Shown in pieces: positions 1 to 5,713 of a stretch of DNA of 14,558 nucleotides. A program made the position numbers and the translations under genes. The notes below the pieces were generated by a model that had not been told where the DNA came from, did no database searches, and saw nothing but the letters and a program-made list of their open reading frames with translations. How positions within the stretch are numbered: the stretch's first letter is position 1; each line of letters opens with the position of its first letter. This DNA comes from Pseudomonadota bacterium (lineage in GTDB: Bacteria; Pseudomonadota; Gammaproteobacteria; Pseudomonadales; Pseudomonadaceae), in assembly GCA_023431055.1 (NCBI GenBank), contig JAEYXX010000055.1:1-14558 (forward strand), written 5' to 3'.

Positions 1-45
1 CGAACCTAAGCGCCCGAAATAATTAAATATTTTTCAAACCCGCGC

Positions 46-74
46 TTGACACTGATCCTTCAAATCCGTCTAAT
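46..74 (+). promoter_or_regulatory. Sigma-70 promoter of tRNA-Phe
   Basis: A perfect -35 hexamer TTGACA (46-51) is followed after 17 bp by TCTAAT (69-74, 5 of 6 to TATAAT). The segment 18-38 upstream is almost pure A/T and could act as an UP element. The short GC-rich stretch between -10 and the tRNA is typical of stable-RNA promoters under stringent control. Transcription should start near 81, a few bases before the tRNA. Confidence 0.8.
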
Positions 75-86
75 AGCGCCCCGTTG

Positions 87-162
87 GCCCAGGTAGCTCA
101 GTTGGTAGAGCAGGGGATTGAAAATCCCCGTGTCGGCGGTTCGATTCCGTCCCTGGGCACCA
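87..162 (+). tRNA. tRNA-Phe (anticodon GAA)
   Basis: A 76-nt cloverleaf: acceptor stem GCCCAGG pairs with CCTGGGC, followed by ACCA, and CCA is encoded. The anticodon stem GGGGA/TCCCC encloses a loop with GAA at 120-122, which decodes Phe codons UUC/UUU. The T-loop GGTTCGATTCC is canonical. tRNA-Phe is a common integration site for genomic islands, and the low-GC insert right behind it fits that use. I found no second copy of the tRNA 3' end inside the window, so a bounded att pair is not shown. Confidence 0.97.
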
Positions 163-171
163 TGAGTACCG

Positions 172-203
172 AAACCCTCGACACCACTGGTGCCGGGGGT
201 TTT
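172..203 (+). terminator. Rho-independent terminator of tRNA-Phe
   Basis: AAACCC..CG.CACC (172-185) can pair with GGTG.CG.GGGTTT (189-202) around a 3-nt loop, with one wobble and one mismatch, and it ends in a T run (200-203). It lies 9 nt after the tRNA CCA, so the tRNA is probably transcribed alone. Confidence 0.75.
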
Positions 204-495
204 CTGTTTCTAGAGCTCCAAGCTGCGCCCTGATGATCGTACAAAGGAGGCGCACAAATTGGGTGCCATGCCACAGCCGTTTTAGCACCCAAAGACCGGG
301 GCTTACTACCACCGCAAGATCATCCCTAAGCCCCTCGCCCGTGATGGGGCGCGGACGTGAGTAGAAGGTGTCCGATCTCTCGGCAACGCGGTTAGATCTG
401 CGACCACCCATCACATTGACGAACGGGCTATCTACAAATAACTTAAAGTTCACCGCCCCAAAAGGGCGCTTCGAGGTGAGCCAAGGAGAGGGGCC
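204..495. other. Non-coding leader region of the accessory insert; no recognisable gene
   Basis: I recognise no conserved protein in any frame here; the antisense frames across 70-453 are the usual reverse translation of a tRNA gene. It holds two short GC dyads, CGCCC(6 nt)GGGCG at 336-351 and CGCCC(5 nt)GGGCG at 454-468. Either could be an operator for the downstream XRE protein or a simple hairpin. A weak promoter, TTGACG (416-421) with 17 bp to TAACTT (439-444), points at the downstream operon. A Shine-Dalgarno-like AAAGGAGG at 243-250 has no worthwhile ORF behind it. Confidence 0.4.
416..444 (+). promoter_or_regulatory. Possible promoter of the accessory XRE-ImmA/DUF4411 operon
   Basis: TTGACG (5 of 6 to the -35 consensus), a 17-bp spacer, then TAACTT (3 of 6 to the -10, keeping T1, A2 and T6). 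It sits 51 bp before the start codon of the first cistron. The CGCCC/GGGCG dyad at 454-468 lies just downstream and could be where the XRE protein autoregulates. This is sequence inference only. Confidence 0.3.
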
Positions 496-591
496 ATGCC
501 AGATAGCTATGATCGAATCAGGCCGAACACATCTGCCGGCAATGCCGTCAAAGGCCCTACTTATTGCTTCGACTCGCTCGTACTGCCATGA
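496..591 (+). CDS. Undescribed 31-aa small protein, translationally coupled leader cistron
   Basis: ATG at 496 is preceded at 484-492 by AGGAGAGGG, one of the strongest ribosome binding sites in the window. The frame runs 31 codons (begins MPDSYDRIRP, ends FDSLVLP) to a TGA at 589-591, which overlaps the start codon of the next gene as ATGA. The next gene has no purine-rich site of its own, so its translation probably depends on ribosomes finishing this ORF. The peptide has no signal sequence, membrane segment or motif I recognise. It could be a true small protein of the module, a leader peptide for coupling, or the eroded end of a longer gene. Confidence 0.5.
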   Translation: MPDSYDRIRPNTSAGNAVKGPTYCFDSLVLP

Positions 592-1724
592 CCCAAGCAG
601 CCTTGGTAAATCCGACCATTCTCACGTGGTCCCGCGAACGCGCAGGCCTGTCTACTGAACAGGTCGCCAAGAAGCTTCCCGTTAAACCTGAGAGCGTCAA
701 AAAATGGGAAGCAGGAGAGGCAAAGCCTACGTTCTTACAAGCTCAAAAGTGGGCAAATGTTGCTCATATCCCTTTTGGCTTTCTCTTTCTTCCAAAGCCT
801 CCGGCAGAAGAGCTTCCTCTACCAGACCTGAGAACAGTACGAGGAATCGCTCCTGAGCGGCCCAGCCTTAACCTGCTGGACACAGTAAAAGACGCCATAC
901 GTAAGCAAGACTGGTACCTTGAATACCTTCAAGACCAGCAGCGTGAAAAGCTGCCCTTCGTAGGTCGATTTACGCCTCAATCCCCAGTAAAGGCAGTTGT
1001 AGCCGACATGCGCGCAACGCTGGGAGTTAATCCTGATGCTGCACGCCTGGATTACGACAAATATAGCCGCGCACTCATCAAGGCAGCAGAGGATGTCGGC
1101 GTGCTTGTAATGCGTAGCGGCATTGCCCTTGGGAACACTCACCGTAAATTAGAGGTTGATGAATTTCGTGGCTTTGCTATCAGCAATGCGTACGCACCAG
1201 TTGTTTTCATCAACAGCGCTGATGCGCCGACCGCACGCCTTTTTACGCTAATGCACGAACTTACCCATATATGGATCGGTAGCAGTGGTGTTTCTGATGG
1301 AAATGCAGCGGCAGGCAGAGAAGAGGAGCGTTTCTGCAACGCAGTAGCCGGTGAGTTCCTCGCCCCAGAAGACCTATTCCGAGCGGCATGGAATGCTCAA
1401 ATTTCCTGGGAAGAAAATCTTGCCCCCATGTCCACGCGCTTCCATCTCAGCAAGCTGGCTATAGGCCGTCGAGCGCTTGATCTTGGGTACATTACTCAGC
1501 ACCAATACAGCGCCTATTATCGACGCGTCCTCAAGGACTTTCAGGACAAAGAAGGTGGCATGGGCGACTACTACAGGAACGCGACAGCAAAGAATAGCGC
1601 GCGCCTAAGTAGAGCAGTATTAAACGAAGCACTGAGCGGCCGACTGCTGCTACGAGACGCAGGGCTCATCTTGGGCGTCCAGCCGGACAAGTTAAGGACA
1701 CTCGCAAATAAGCTCACGGAATGA
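588..1724 (+). CDS. XRE-family HTH and ImmA/IrrE (DUF955) metallopeptidase, predicted antitoxin/regulator
   Basis: A 378-aa two-domain protein. Residues about 8-60 form a helix-turn-helix of XRE type (ILTWSRERAGLS, then VKKWEAGEAKP). Residues about 165-310 carry the zinc-peptidase signature HELTH (H223, E224, H227), with E247 in EERFCNAVAGEFLAP as the likely third ligand. ImmA/IrrE proteins cleave or antagonise regulators, and XRE-ImmA fusions are recurrent partners of toxins. I chose the start at 588 rather than the in-frame ATG at 564 because family members begin close to the L-V-N-P-x-I-L segment and because 588 makes an ATGA overlap with the small ORF upstream. Its stop overlaps the DUF4411 start. 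GC is visibly below that of the flanking genes, which suggests transfer. Confidence 0.85.
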   Translation: MTQAALVNPTILTWSRERAGLSTEQVAKKLPVKPESVKKWEAGEAKPTFLQAQKWANVAHIPFGFLFLPKPPAEELPLPDLRTVRGIAPERPSLNLLDTVKDAIRKQDWYLEYLQDQQREKLPFVGRFTPQSPVKAVVADMRATLGVNPDAARLDYDKYSRALIKAAEDVGVLVMRSGIALGNTHRKLEVDEFRGFAISNAYAPVVFINSADAPTARLFTLMHELTHIWIGSSGVSDGNAAAGREEERFCNAVAGEFLAPEDLFRAAWNAQISWEENLAPMSTRFHLSKLAIGRRALDLGYITQHQYSAYYRRVLKDFQDKEGGMGDYYRNATAKNSARLSRAVLNEALSGRLLLRDAGLILGVQPDKLRTLANKLTE

Positions 1725-2221
1725 AGCATCTACTCGACGCGAACACTCTAATCGAAGCCAAGAACCGCTACTACGGTATGGCCTTCTGCCCTGCCTTTTG
1801 GCAATGGTTGCTCTTGCAGAACCAAGCACTGGAGTTAGCCAGCATTACATCTGTGATGGATGAGATAGCCAAAGGCAAAGACGAGTTGGCGGAATGGACT
1901 GCTAAAAATCCTGAATTCTTCCACTCTATCAGCGATGAACAGACACAAGCTGCCTACATAGATGTCGCTGCGCATGTAGCGCAATTGGCGCCTAACATGA
2001 AGCCAGGAGCACTTGAAGAATTTCTGTCTGGAGCAGACCCGTGGCTGATCGCCAAAGCCATATGCACAGGGGCTACAGTGGTTACCCACGAGGTCCTAAA
2101 TCTGGAAGTGAAACGAAAATTTATTATCCCCAACGTCTGCAAACACTTTCAGGTCCCTTATATAAATACGTTCGAGCTGCTCCACACCCTGGACGCGAAA
2201 TTCGTCCTACCAAATCAATAG
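1721..2221 (+). CDS. DUF4411 family PIN-like protein, predicted toxin nuclease
   Basis: A 166-aa protein opening with KHLLDANTLIEAKN, the first PIN-type acidic strand (D6). It also has D47/E48 in SVMDEIAKGKDEL, D106 in SGADPWLIAKA and VVTHE at 121-124, so the acidic residues expected around a metal-dependent RNase centre are present in order. DUF4411 (PF14367) is grouped with PIN-domain nucleases, many of which are type II toxins. Its ATG overlaps the TGA of the XRE-ImmA gene by 4 nt, the coupling expected of an antitoxin-toxin pair with the regulator first. Base composition is lower in GC than the core genes, with some stretches near 43%. Toxicity is inferred from family and layout. A defence role in which the peptidase controls the nuclease is equally possible. 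Confidence 0.8.
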   Translation: MKHLLDANTLIEAKNRYYGMAFCPAFWQWLLLQNQALELASITSVMDEIAKGKDELAEWTAKNPEFFHSISDEQTQAAYIDVAAHVAQLAPNMKPGALEEFLSGADPWLIAKAICTGATVVTHEVLNLEVKRKFIIPNVCKHFQVPYINTFELLHTLDAKFVLPNQ

Positions 2222-2615
2222 CCTGTGGGCTTGGTGTCCCTTGCCTCGTAGCAGCGCGACCGAATAATCGCTATCTCGCCTCAAACACGAGTGAGTTCAG
2301 CGGCAAATACAGGTGACTTGCCCTGTAAATGCGAGTGACCTCGGTGCAAATACGAGTGACCTCTCCTGTGCATTGCTCAAAATACAAACGACGCCTCGAT
2401 GACACGGTCGCACAGAACTTGAACGACGTACGCTGATTGGCTTGTTTTGCATCCGCGCGACAAGCACCTGCAACCAGGCGACACCCTGACCGTAGAGCAA
2501 GCCATAGGCCAGCAAACGGCTTGGCGGTCACGGAAACGCTATGCTAGCTTGGCCGCCAGCCAGGACGGCCCGCCGTACGCCGGAGCGCATTCGAAGAAGA
2601 AGAGGACACCACCCC
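2222..2615. other. Gene-free junction between accessory insert and core genome
   Basis: I see no convincing gene here. The first part holds the direct-repeat array listed separately. GC rises again from about 2450, and the last 80 bp already look like core chromosome, so the insert boundary probably lies around 2400-2540. No clear sigma-70 promoter for the ABC operon stands out; a TATGCT at 2540-2545 lacks a good -35. No integrase, transposase or repeat of the tRNA-Phe 3' end is visible. Confidence 0.5.
2283..2394 (+). repeat. Array of five degenerate ~15-bp direct repeats (iteron-like or IS21-type terminal repeats)
   Basis: Units begin at 2283 (AAACACGAGTGAGTT), 2305 (AAATACAGGTGACTT), 2327 (AAATGCGAGTGACCT), 2348 (AAATACGAGTGACCT) and, more weakly, 2380 (AAATACAAACGACGC). 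Starts are 22, 22, 21 and 32 bp apart, so the first four lie on one face of the helix. The layout resembles the multiple terminal repeats of IS21-family elements and also replication or regulator iterons. No transposase is present, so an IS remnant or a standing protein-binding array are both open. Confidence 0.6.
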
Positions 2616-3389
2616 ATGGCCGAGGCGACGCCCGCGCTGGAAATTCGCAACCTGCACAAACGCTACGGCGATCTCGAAGTGCTCAAGGGCATCTCCCTGA
2701 CGGCCAAAGATGGCGACGTCATCTCGATTCTCGGCTCCTCCGGCTCCGGCAAGTCCACCTTCCTGCGCTGCATCAACCTGCTGGAAAATCCGCATCAGGG
2801 TCAGATTTTCGTCGCTGGCGAAGAGCTCAAGCTCAAGTCAGCGAAGAACGGCGAGCTGGTTGCCGCCGACAACAAGCAGATCAACCGCCTGCGCAGCGAG
2901 ATCGGTTTCGTCTTCCAGAATTTCAATCTGTGGCCGCATATGAGCGTGCTCGATAACATCATCGAGGCGCCGCGTCGCGTGCTTGGCCAGAGCAAGGCCG
3001 AGGCCATCGAAGTGGCAGAGGCGCTGCTGGCCAAGGTCGGTATCGCCGACAAACGCCACGTTTACCCCAACCAGCTTTCCGGCGGCCAGCAACAGCGCGC
3101 AGCCATTGCCCGCACCCTGGCCATGCAACCGAAGGTGATCCTGTTCGATGAGCCGACTTCGGCCCTCGACCCGGAGATGGTACAAGAAGTGCTTAATGTG
3201 ATTCGCGCGCTTGCCGATGAGGGTCGCACCATGCTGCTGGTTACCCATGAAATGAGTTTCGCTCGCCAGGTATCCAGCGAGGTGGTGTTCCTCCACCAGG
3301 GCCTGGTCGAGGAACAGGGGTCACCCGCCCAGGTGTTCGACAACCCGAACTCGGCACGCTGTAAACAATTCATGTCCAGCAATCGCTAA
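2616..3389 (+). CDS. Polar/basic amino acid ABC transporter, ATP-binding protein
   Basis: A 257-aa cytoplasmic ATPase of the HisP/ArtP/AotP group that powers uptake of amino acids such as arginine, lysine, ornithine or histidine. Walker A GSSGSGKST is at residues 40-48, the Q-loop Q101 follows in FVFQNFNLWPHM, the signature LSGGQQQR is at 154-161, Walker B VILFDEP at 174-180 and the switch histidine H211. The start at 2616 is chosen over the upstream in-frame ATG at 2541 because AGAGGA (2601-2606) is a good ribosome binding site and the extra 25 residues are arginine-rich and unlike the family. Length is normal. It is the first gene of a four-gene operon and, from memory, matches PA5152 of P. 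aeruginosa. Confidence 0.92.
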   Translation: MAEATPALEIRNLHKRYGDLEVLKGISLTAKDGDVISILGSSGSGKSTFLRCINLLENPHQGQIFVAGEELKLKSAKNGELVAADNKQINRLRSEIGFVFQNFNLWPHMSVLDNIIEAPRRVLGQSKAEAIEVAEALLAKVGIADKRHVYPNQLSGGQQQRAAIARTLAMQPKVILFDEPTSALDPEMVQEVLNVIRALADEGRTMLLVTHEMSFARQVSSEVVFLHQGLVEEQGSPAQVFDNPNSARCKQFMSSNR

Positions 3390-3404
3390 CACGGAGCAAC
3401 ATGC

Positions 3405-4157
3405 ATGCAGAACTATAAGAAGATCCTGCTGGCCGCGGCCGCTACCCTGGCTTTCGGCACCAGCGCTGTCGCAGCTGACAAACTGAAACTCGGCACCGAA
3501 GGCGCCTACCCACCCTTCAACCTGATCGACGCCAGCGGCAAGGTCACCGGCTTCGATGTGGAGATCGGCCAGGCGCTCTGCGCCAAGATGCAGGCCGAGT
3601 GTGAAGTGGTCACCTCCGACTGGGACGGCATCATCCCGGCCCTGAACGCCAAGAAATTCGACTTCCTGATCGCCTCCATGTCGATCACCGAAGAGCGCCA
3701 GGCAGCGGTCGACTTCACCGAGCCGTACTACACCAACAAGCTGCAGTTCATCGCGCCGAAGTCGGCCGACTTCAAGACCGACGAAGCCAGCCTGAAAGGC
3801 AAGGTGATCGGCGCCCAGCGCGCGACCATCGCCGGCACCTGGCTTGAAGACAACCTGGGCAAAGTGGTCGACATCAAGCTGTATGACACCCAGGAAAACG
3901 CCTACCTCGACCTGGCTTCCGGCCGCCTCGACGGCGTACTGGCCGACACCTTCGTCAACTGGGAATGGCTCAAGAGCGACGCCGGCAAGGACTTCGAGTT
4001 CAAGGGTGACCCGGTGTTCGACAACGACAAGATCGGCATCGCCGTGCGCAAGGGTGACCCGCTGCGCGAGAAGCTGAACACCGCTCTGCAGGCCATCATC
4101 GAAGACGGCACCTACAAGCAGATCAACGACAAGTACTTCCCGTTCAGCATCTATTGA
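3405..4157 (+). CDS. Periplasmic amino acid-binding protein (family 3; Lys/Arg/Orn/His type)
   Basis: A 250-aa solute-binding protein that delivers the ligand to the permease pair encoded next. A Sec signal peptide (KK, then a hydrophobic run) ends at AVA-AD, cleaved after residue 23. The family 3 signature is seen in GTEGAYPPF (30-38) and GFDVEIG (49-55). SMSITEER (91-98) places R98 for the ligand alpha-carboxylate, and D181 in LADTFVN for the alpha-amino group, by analogy to HisJ/LAO. GGAG at 3393-3396 supports the 3405 start; the ATG at 3401 is out of frame. It lies 15 bp after the ATPase gene. Basic amino acids are the likely ligands, but the exact specificity cannot be read from sequence alone. 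Confidence 0.9.
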   Translation: MQNYKKILLAAAATLAFGTSAVAADKLKLGTEGAYPPFNLIDASGKVTGFDVEIGQALCAKMQAECEVVTSDWDGIIPALNAKKFDFLIASMSITEERQAAVDFTEPYYTNKLQFIAPKSADFKTDEASLKGKVIGAQRATIAGTWLEDNLGKVVDIKLYDTQENAYLDLASGRLDGVLADTFVNWEWLKSDAGKDFEFKGDPVFDNDKIGIAVRKGDPLREKLNTALQAIIEDGTYKQINDKYFPFSIY

Positions 4158-4171
4158 TGACCTGAAGGCAT

Positions 4172-4194
4172 TGCGCCGCCCATTCGGCGGCGCA
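4172..4194 (+). promoter_or_regulatory. Intercistronic stem-loop between binding-protein and permease genes
   Basis: TGCGCCGCC (4172-4180) pairs perfectly with GGCGGCGCA (4186-4194) around a 5-nt loop, 14 nt after the binding-protein stop. No T tract follows, so it is not a classic terminator. In binding-protein operons such structures usually protect the upstream message from 3' exonucleases and give excess binding protein over permease. Confidence 0.7.
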
Positions 4195-4211
4195 GTTGCC
4201 CGAGCCCTCCG

Positions 4212-4907
4212 ATGATTTTCGAACTCCACGGATTCGGCCCCGCCCTGGCGGCCGGCACCCTGATGACCATCAAACTGGCGCTGTCCGCGCTGGCGGTGGG
4301 TCTGGTGCTTGGCCTGCTCGGCGCGCTGGCCAAGACTTCGCCGTACAAGCCGCTGCAGTGGCTCGGCGGCAGCTATTCCACTATCGTGCGCGGCGTACCC
4401 GAACTGCTCTGGGTGCTGCTGATCTATTTCGGCACGGTTGGCCTGATGCGCAGTTTGGCCGACCTGCTGGGCGTCGAGAGCCTCGAGCTCTCCGCCTTCG
4501 CCGCGGGCACCATCGCCCTCGGCCTGTGCTTCGGCGCCTACGCCACAGAGGTGTTTCGCGGCGCCATCCTGGCCATCCCCAAGGGCCACCGCGAAGCCGG
4601 CATGGCCCTGGGCATGTCCAAGGGGCGCATCCTCTGGAAGCTGATTCTGCCGCAGATGTGGCGCATCGCCCTGCCCGGCCTGGGTAACCTGTTCATGATT
4701 TTGATGAAGGACACTGCGCTGGTCTCGGTGATCGGCCTGGAAGAGATCATGCGTCGTTCGCAAATCGCCGTGACTGCGAGCAAGGAGCCCTTCACCTTCT
4801 ATATGGTTGCAGCCTTCATTTACCTGGGCCTGACCATCCTCGCCATGATCGGCCTGCATTTTCTCGAGAAGCGCGCCAGCCGCGGCTTCGTCCGGAGCGC
4901 GTCATGA
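4212..4907 (+). CDS. Amino acid ABC transporter permease (HisQ/ArtQ type)
   Basis: A 231-aa inner-membrane subunit with several hydrophobic segments (about 10-40, 62-82, 95-122, 155-178 and 196-216). It has the conserved RGVPELLWVLLIYFG block near residues 60-74 and the EAA coupling loop EAGMALGMSKGRILWKLILP (128-147), which docks on the ATPase. Length is usual for polar amino acid (HAAT) permeases. No strong Shine-Dalgarno precedes the ATG, which sits 17 nt after the stem-loop, so expression may be lower than that of the binding protein. The stop overlaps the start of the next permease. Confidence 0.9.
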   Translation: MIFELHGFGPALAAGTLMTIKLALSALAVGLVLGLLGALAKTSPYKPLQWLGGSYSTIVRGVPELLWVLLIYFGTVGLMRSLADLLGVESLELSAFAAGTIALGLCFGAYATEVFRGAILAIPKGHREAGMALGMSKGRILWKLILPQMWRIALPGLGNLFMILMKDTALVSVIGLEEIMRRSQIAVTASKEPFTFYMVAAFIYLGLTILAMIGLHFLEKRASRGFVRSAS

Positions 4908-5674
4908 GAAAGAACGCCGCCATCATCGCCTGGCTCGCAGTGGGCCTGCTCATCGCACTGGCGCTCTGGGCGAGCCTCTCCAGCCTGAACTGGGCGGTGA
5001 TCATCAAATGGCTGCCGCGCCTGTCGCAAGGCGCGCTGCTGACCCTGGAGCTGGTGGCCATCGCCGTCGTCGCCGGCCTGATCCTCGCCCTGCCCATGGG
5101 CATCGCCCGCGCATCCAGGCACTGGTACGTGCGCGCCCTGCCGTATGGCTACATCTTCTTCTTCCGTGGTACGCCGCTGCTGGTGCAGCTGTTTCTGGTC
5201 TACTACGGCCTGGCGCAGTTCGATGCCGTGCGCCAGGGTCCGCTGTGGCCCTATCTGCGCGACCCGTACTGGTGCGCGATCATCACCATGACCCTGCACA
5301 CCGCTGCCTACATCGCCGAGATCCTGCGCGGCGCCATCCAGGCCGTGCCGCCCGGTGAAGTGGAAGCGGCGCGTGCCCTGGGCATGTCGCGCGCGCAGGC
5401 GATGCTCTACATCATCCTGCCGCGCGCCGCGCGCATCGGCCTGCCGGCCTACAGCAACGAAGTGATCCTGATGCTCAAGGCCAGCGCCCTGGCCAGCACC
5501 GTGACGCTGCTGGAGCTGACCGGCATGGCGCGCACCATCATCGCGCGCACCTACCTGCCGGTGGAAATCTTCTTCGCCGCCGGCCTGTTCTACCTGGCCA
5601 TCGCCTTCGTTCTGGTGCGTGCCTTCCGCCTGCTGGAACGCTGGCTGCGCGTCGACGCCTGCCAGGGCCGCTAA
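4904..5674 (+). CDS. Amino acid ABC transporter permease (HisM/ArtM type)
   Basis: A 256-aa inner-membrane protein, partner of the preceding permease. The N-terminal anchor is at about 5-25, followed by a core of hydrophobic segments. FFFRGTPLLVQLFLVYYGL (85-103) is the diagnostic HAAT permease block, and EAARALGMSRAQAMLYIILP (154-173) is the EAA loop. The start is an ATGA overlap with the upstream stop, with GGAG at 4893-4896 for initiation. Together with the ATPase it forms the usual heterodimeric channel. It is the last gene of the operon; a large palindrome follows the stop by 6 nt. Confidence 0.9.
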   Translation: MRKNAAIIAWLAVGLLIALALWASLSSLNWAVIIKWLPRLSQGALLTLELVAIAVVAGLILALPMGIARASRHWYVRALPYGYIFFFRGTPLLVQLFLVYYGLAQFDAVRQGPLWPYLRDPYWCAIITMTLHTAAYIAEILRGAIQAVPPGEVEAARALGMSRAQAMLYIILPRAARIGLPAYSNEVILMLKASALASTVTLLELTGMARTIIARTYLPVEIFFAAGLFYLAIAFVLVRAFRLLERWLRVDACQGR

Positions 5675-5680
5675 GCCTAC

Positions 5681-5702
5681 GGGGCGCCTGCGCAGGCGCC
5701 CC
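5681..5702. terminator. Perfect 22-bp palindrome after the ABC operon (terminator-like)
   Basis: GGGGCGCCTGC is followed immediately by its exact complement GCAGGCGCCCC. As RNA it gives a 9-bp GC stem with a GCGC loop, 6 nt after the last permease stop. No T tract follows on either strand, so intrinsic termination is doubtful. RNA 3'-end protection or a pause before the methyltransferase gene, which begins 12 nt on, is more likely. Confidence 0.5.
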
Positions 5703-5713
5703 CTACTTCCCGC

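Noticed and set aside
263..364. Short ORF (GTG at 263) behind the AAAGGAGG at 243-250
   Set aside because: The spacing to GTG is about 12 nt, closer start codons give only a few residues, and the peptide has no supporting context.
70..453. Minus-strand ORFs over tRNA-Phe (70-453, 98-292)
   Set aside because: They read through the tRNA gene in reverse and give the well-known tRNA-derived peptide (TESNRRHGDFQSPALPTELPG-like), a recurrent annotation artefact.
368..658. 96-codon + strand ORF before the XRE-ImmA gene
   Set aside because: It has no ribosome binding site and no recognisable family, and it overlaps both the better-supported small ORF and the XRE-ImmA start in a different frame.
2283..2394. 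CRISPR array
   Set aside because: Units are about 15 bp with only 6-7 bp between most of them and they are degenerate; there are no spacers and no cas genes.
2271..2531. Minus-strand ORF across the direct-repeat array
   Set aside because: Its EVTRI-type repeats are translated DNA repeats, not a protein signature; there is no ribosome site.
3321..4859. 512-codon minus-strand ORF opposite the binding protein and permease
   Set aside because: The opposing genes have full domain sets and ribosome sites. The antisense frame is low-complexity (rich in Gln, His, Gly, Glu), as expected from GC-rich codon bias.
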